Assembly: GCF_000002995.4 (NCBI RefSeq)
Contig: NW_025062475.1
Location: forward strand, 10,544,187-10,608,186
Origin: Brugia malayi
Taxonomy: Eukaryota > Nematoda > Chromadorea > Rhabditida > Onchocercidae
Reading direction: 5' to 3'
DNA length: 64,000 nt
In this document: in pieces, positions 63,150 to 64,000 of the stretch
Numbering within the stretch: position 1 is the first letter of the stretch
Layout of the letters: every line of letters starts with the position of its first letter
Notes under the pieces: generated by a model
Databases searched by the model: none
Told to the model about the DNA's origin: nothing
The model's input: only the letters and a program-made list of their open reading frames with translations
Made by a program: the position numbers and the translations under genes

Positions 63150-63874
63150 TTTATTAAAATGTATTGATCTGATCGAGTGAATTATTCAAAATATCAATAA
63201 GATTTCATAAAATTAAACTTGAATAAAAAAAAATAAAGCGTACATTGGACAGCATAGCTGGCAAGCATAGCAACACTATTTTCAGGACAAACTAATCGAC
63301 CTTCCAATAAATCATTTTTGAGTTGAAGAAAAACATGATACCTGTAAAAAAAAAAAATATGCTAGGTCTAAAGAATTAAAGGAAATTATCGTGAAATAAT
63401 AAAAATTGTCCAAGTAATATTTATTTATGATGTTTGTATTAAAAATGATTCATTTCTTATTTACTTGAAATCTATGTTGAATAATAAATAATACCTTGTA
63501 TATTCTTCCATTAATTTTGATGGATCACTAACATAAAATTTGAGGCGAAAATGCAACTGATATGGTGGGTCTGAAAGGAAATTTACAGAATATCATAGAG
63601 AAAAAAGAAGAAAGGAAGCTTTTATTAAAAATATTGAAAAATTTTCAACTTCAAACAGGAATTTAAATGATGATGCCAAAAGATTAGGTTAAGAAATATT
63701 TCTAAAAACTACCAAAGGTTGGCAATTGGTTAGAGTTTGTAAATGAAAGAAACACTTAAAAATGACAGATCAAGTCATTTTTTGTTTTGTTAATTCAAAA
63801 TTATCAAAAAAATGAAGGAAAGAAAAATTACAAAATAATTGTTTCCTAATCGATTTCGTTGGATCAAGCCATTT
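43230..63874 (-). CDS. ptp-1: FERM-PDZ protein tyrosine phosphatase (PTPN3/PTPN4 type), 5' end beyond window
   Basis: Twenty exons are visible on the - strand: 63874-63832, 63570-63495, 63341-63244, 63054-62846, 62626-62465, 62273-62113, 58596-58528, 58238-58128, 57553-57212, 48497-48272, 47322-47054, 46595-46520, 46186-46007, 45806-45689, 45606-45449, 45116-44961, 44697-44422, 44281-44183, 43969-43784 and 43322-43230. They sum to exactly 1036 codons with the stop. Domain order: FERM ([16 protein letters not shown], then DLDLYGID), a FERM-adjacent [15 protein letters not shown], a long Ser-rich linker, PDZ (YGFNVKGGA to LTIRPN, visible residues about 622-713) and a PTP domain. The catalytic set is complete: [18 protein letters not shown] (Asp 927) and [11 protein letters not shown] (Cys 959), with QT before the last exon. 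It should act at the cortical cytoskeleton, dephosphorylating tyrosine. The donors at 48272 (GTTCGT) and 43784 (GTACCA) are weak but phase and homology support them. Confidence 0.93.
46799..46880. repeat. AT dinucleotide-rich tract
   Basis: Runs of TATA/AATA followed by TATGTGTG in an intron of the phosphatase gene. Confidence 0.75.
48498..50278. other. intron of the phosphatase gene, left part
   Basis: AT-rich intron. A more GC-balanced patch at about 48880-49040 stands out; its ORFs on both strands are short and unlike any protein I know. Nothing else supported. Confidence 0.5.
50279..50352 (-). CDS. candidate alternative first exon of the phosphatase gene
   Basis: ATG at 50352 opens 24 codons and two bases up to a good donor (CCG|GTAAAG at 50278). 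It ends in phase 2, exactly what the exon at 48497 needs and the same phase as the regular upstream exon at 57212. The peptide begins [18 protein letters not shown]. Use of this exon would give a protein with the Ser-rich linker, PDZ and PTP domains but no FERM domain. The adjacent upstream DNA (50460-50545) is a purine-rich tract on the coding strand, as seen near some promoters. No transcript evidence. Confidence 0.45.
50756..50830. repeat. CA-rich microsatellite
   Basis: Interrupted ACACAT/CATACA units over about 75 bp. Confidence 0.85.
51062..51103. repeat. GA microsatellite
   Basis: GA dinucleotides passing into GAGGGA units, in a phosphatase intron. Confidence 0.9.
51950..51978. repeat. 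poly-A tract
   Basis: An uninterrupted run of more than 25 A. Confidence 0.9.
52990..53036. repeat. GA microsatellite
   Basis: GAGAGA run with two GGG interruptions. Confidence 0.9.
53476..53532. repeat. GA/GAAA purine tract
   Basis: Purine-only tract of GAGA and AAAG units; it generates spurious Lys/Glu and Ser/Phe ORFs on the two strands. Confidence 0.85.
56499..56627. repeat. 68-bp-period tandem duplication
   Basis: Copies start at 56499 and 56567 (TCCTTCCTTGTAAATAAAAG) and are identical over about 61 bp, ending ATTCCTGTG. A recent intronic duplication. Confidence 0.93.
59706..59752. repeat. TAGA/TGATAGG short tandem units
   Basis: Imperfect ATAGATAG, then TGATAGGTAGAT units within the phosphatase intron. 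Confidence 0.75.
60757..60822. repeat. CT/GA inverted repeat
   Basis: TTTCTCTCTCCCTCTCTTCT faces an AAGAGGGAGAGAGGGAGAAG arm across about 15 bp, so a stable hairpin is possible in the transcript or in single-stranded DNA. Confidence 0.7.
63120..63146. repeat. poly-T tract
   Basis: A run of more than 25 T in a phosphatase intron; on the - strand this is poly-A. Confidence 0.85.
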
Positions 63875-64000
63875 CTGAAACAATAGAGTAATTATTTGAT
63901 TCTATAATAAAAACTTGAAAACGATAAAAAACGATGTGTGAATGAGTAAATAATTAATTACTAATTTTAATAACTCCTTTTTAATAGAACTGAAATAAAA

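Noticed and set aside
1..64000. tRNA, rRNA, CRISPR, bacterial operon or Wolbachia insertion
   Set aside because: No cloverleaf-like conserved boxes, rRNA stretches, regular spacer arrays or dense intronless bacterial ORFs were seen. By eye a single tRNA could still be missed; a tRNA/Rfam covariance scan would settle it.

Overview
The window looks like chromosomal DNA of a parasitic nematode, most likely a clade III / filarial-type worm. This is an inference. It rests on strong AT richness, GT-AG introns with TTTCAG-like acceptors, small exons separated by AT-rich introns, nematode gene families (an astacin with ShK domains, a CED-9-type BCL-2 protein, a BEL/Pao retroelement), and a mev-1/ced-9 neighbourhood known from Caenorhabditis elegans. 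I saw no bacterial (e.g. Wolbachia) insert, tRNA, rRNA or CRISPR array. All gene models were spliced by eye, and the exon phases were checked by hand.

Left part (1-13.5 kb, all main genes on +): succinate dehydrogenase cytochrome b560 (mev-1/sdhc-type, 1749-2854), then two tandem CED-9-like BCL-2 family genes (3573-4712 with an unresolved first exon, and 5860-7887), then a DMAC2/ATP5SL-like LRR protein of mitochondria (8701-13501). A 1.8 kb intron of the last gene hosts an antisense gene for a secreted ten-cysteine three-finger-like protein (10036-10733, -). In C. elegans cyt-1/mev-1 and ced-9 form one operon, so the linkage appears conserved here, with ced-9 duplicated.

Middle part (13.5-36 kb): an astacin metalloprotease with three C-terminal ShK domains (14969-19307, -); a 6.7 kb AT-rich gene desert; an acidic repeat-bearing ORF of unknown function (26056-26739, +); MOB4/phocein (27338-29184, +), carrying a duplicated copy of one of its own splice junctions; and a RAD51D-like recombinase paralog (30011-34476, +). 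Downstream of RAD51D lies a decayed partial duplicate of that locus. It shares a 541 bp core, almost identical between the copies, inside strongly diverged flanks.

A BEL/Pao LTR retrotransposon with a perfect 5 bp target duplication (36224-40847) follows. It is internally rearranged: an inverted LTR-plus-gag fragment replaces the front of the element, protease and reverse transcriptase are missing, and the integrase and env-like frames are broken.

Right part (43.2 kb to the window end, -): one large gene for a FERM-PDZ tyrosine phosphatase (PTPN3/PTPN4 type, C. elegans ptp-1). Twenty exons are visible and the N-terminus lies beyond the right edge. A candidate alternative first exon at 50279-50352 would give a form without the FERM domain. 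The remaining sequence is AT-rich intron and intergenic DNA with homopolymers, GA/CA tracts and short tandem repeats.
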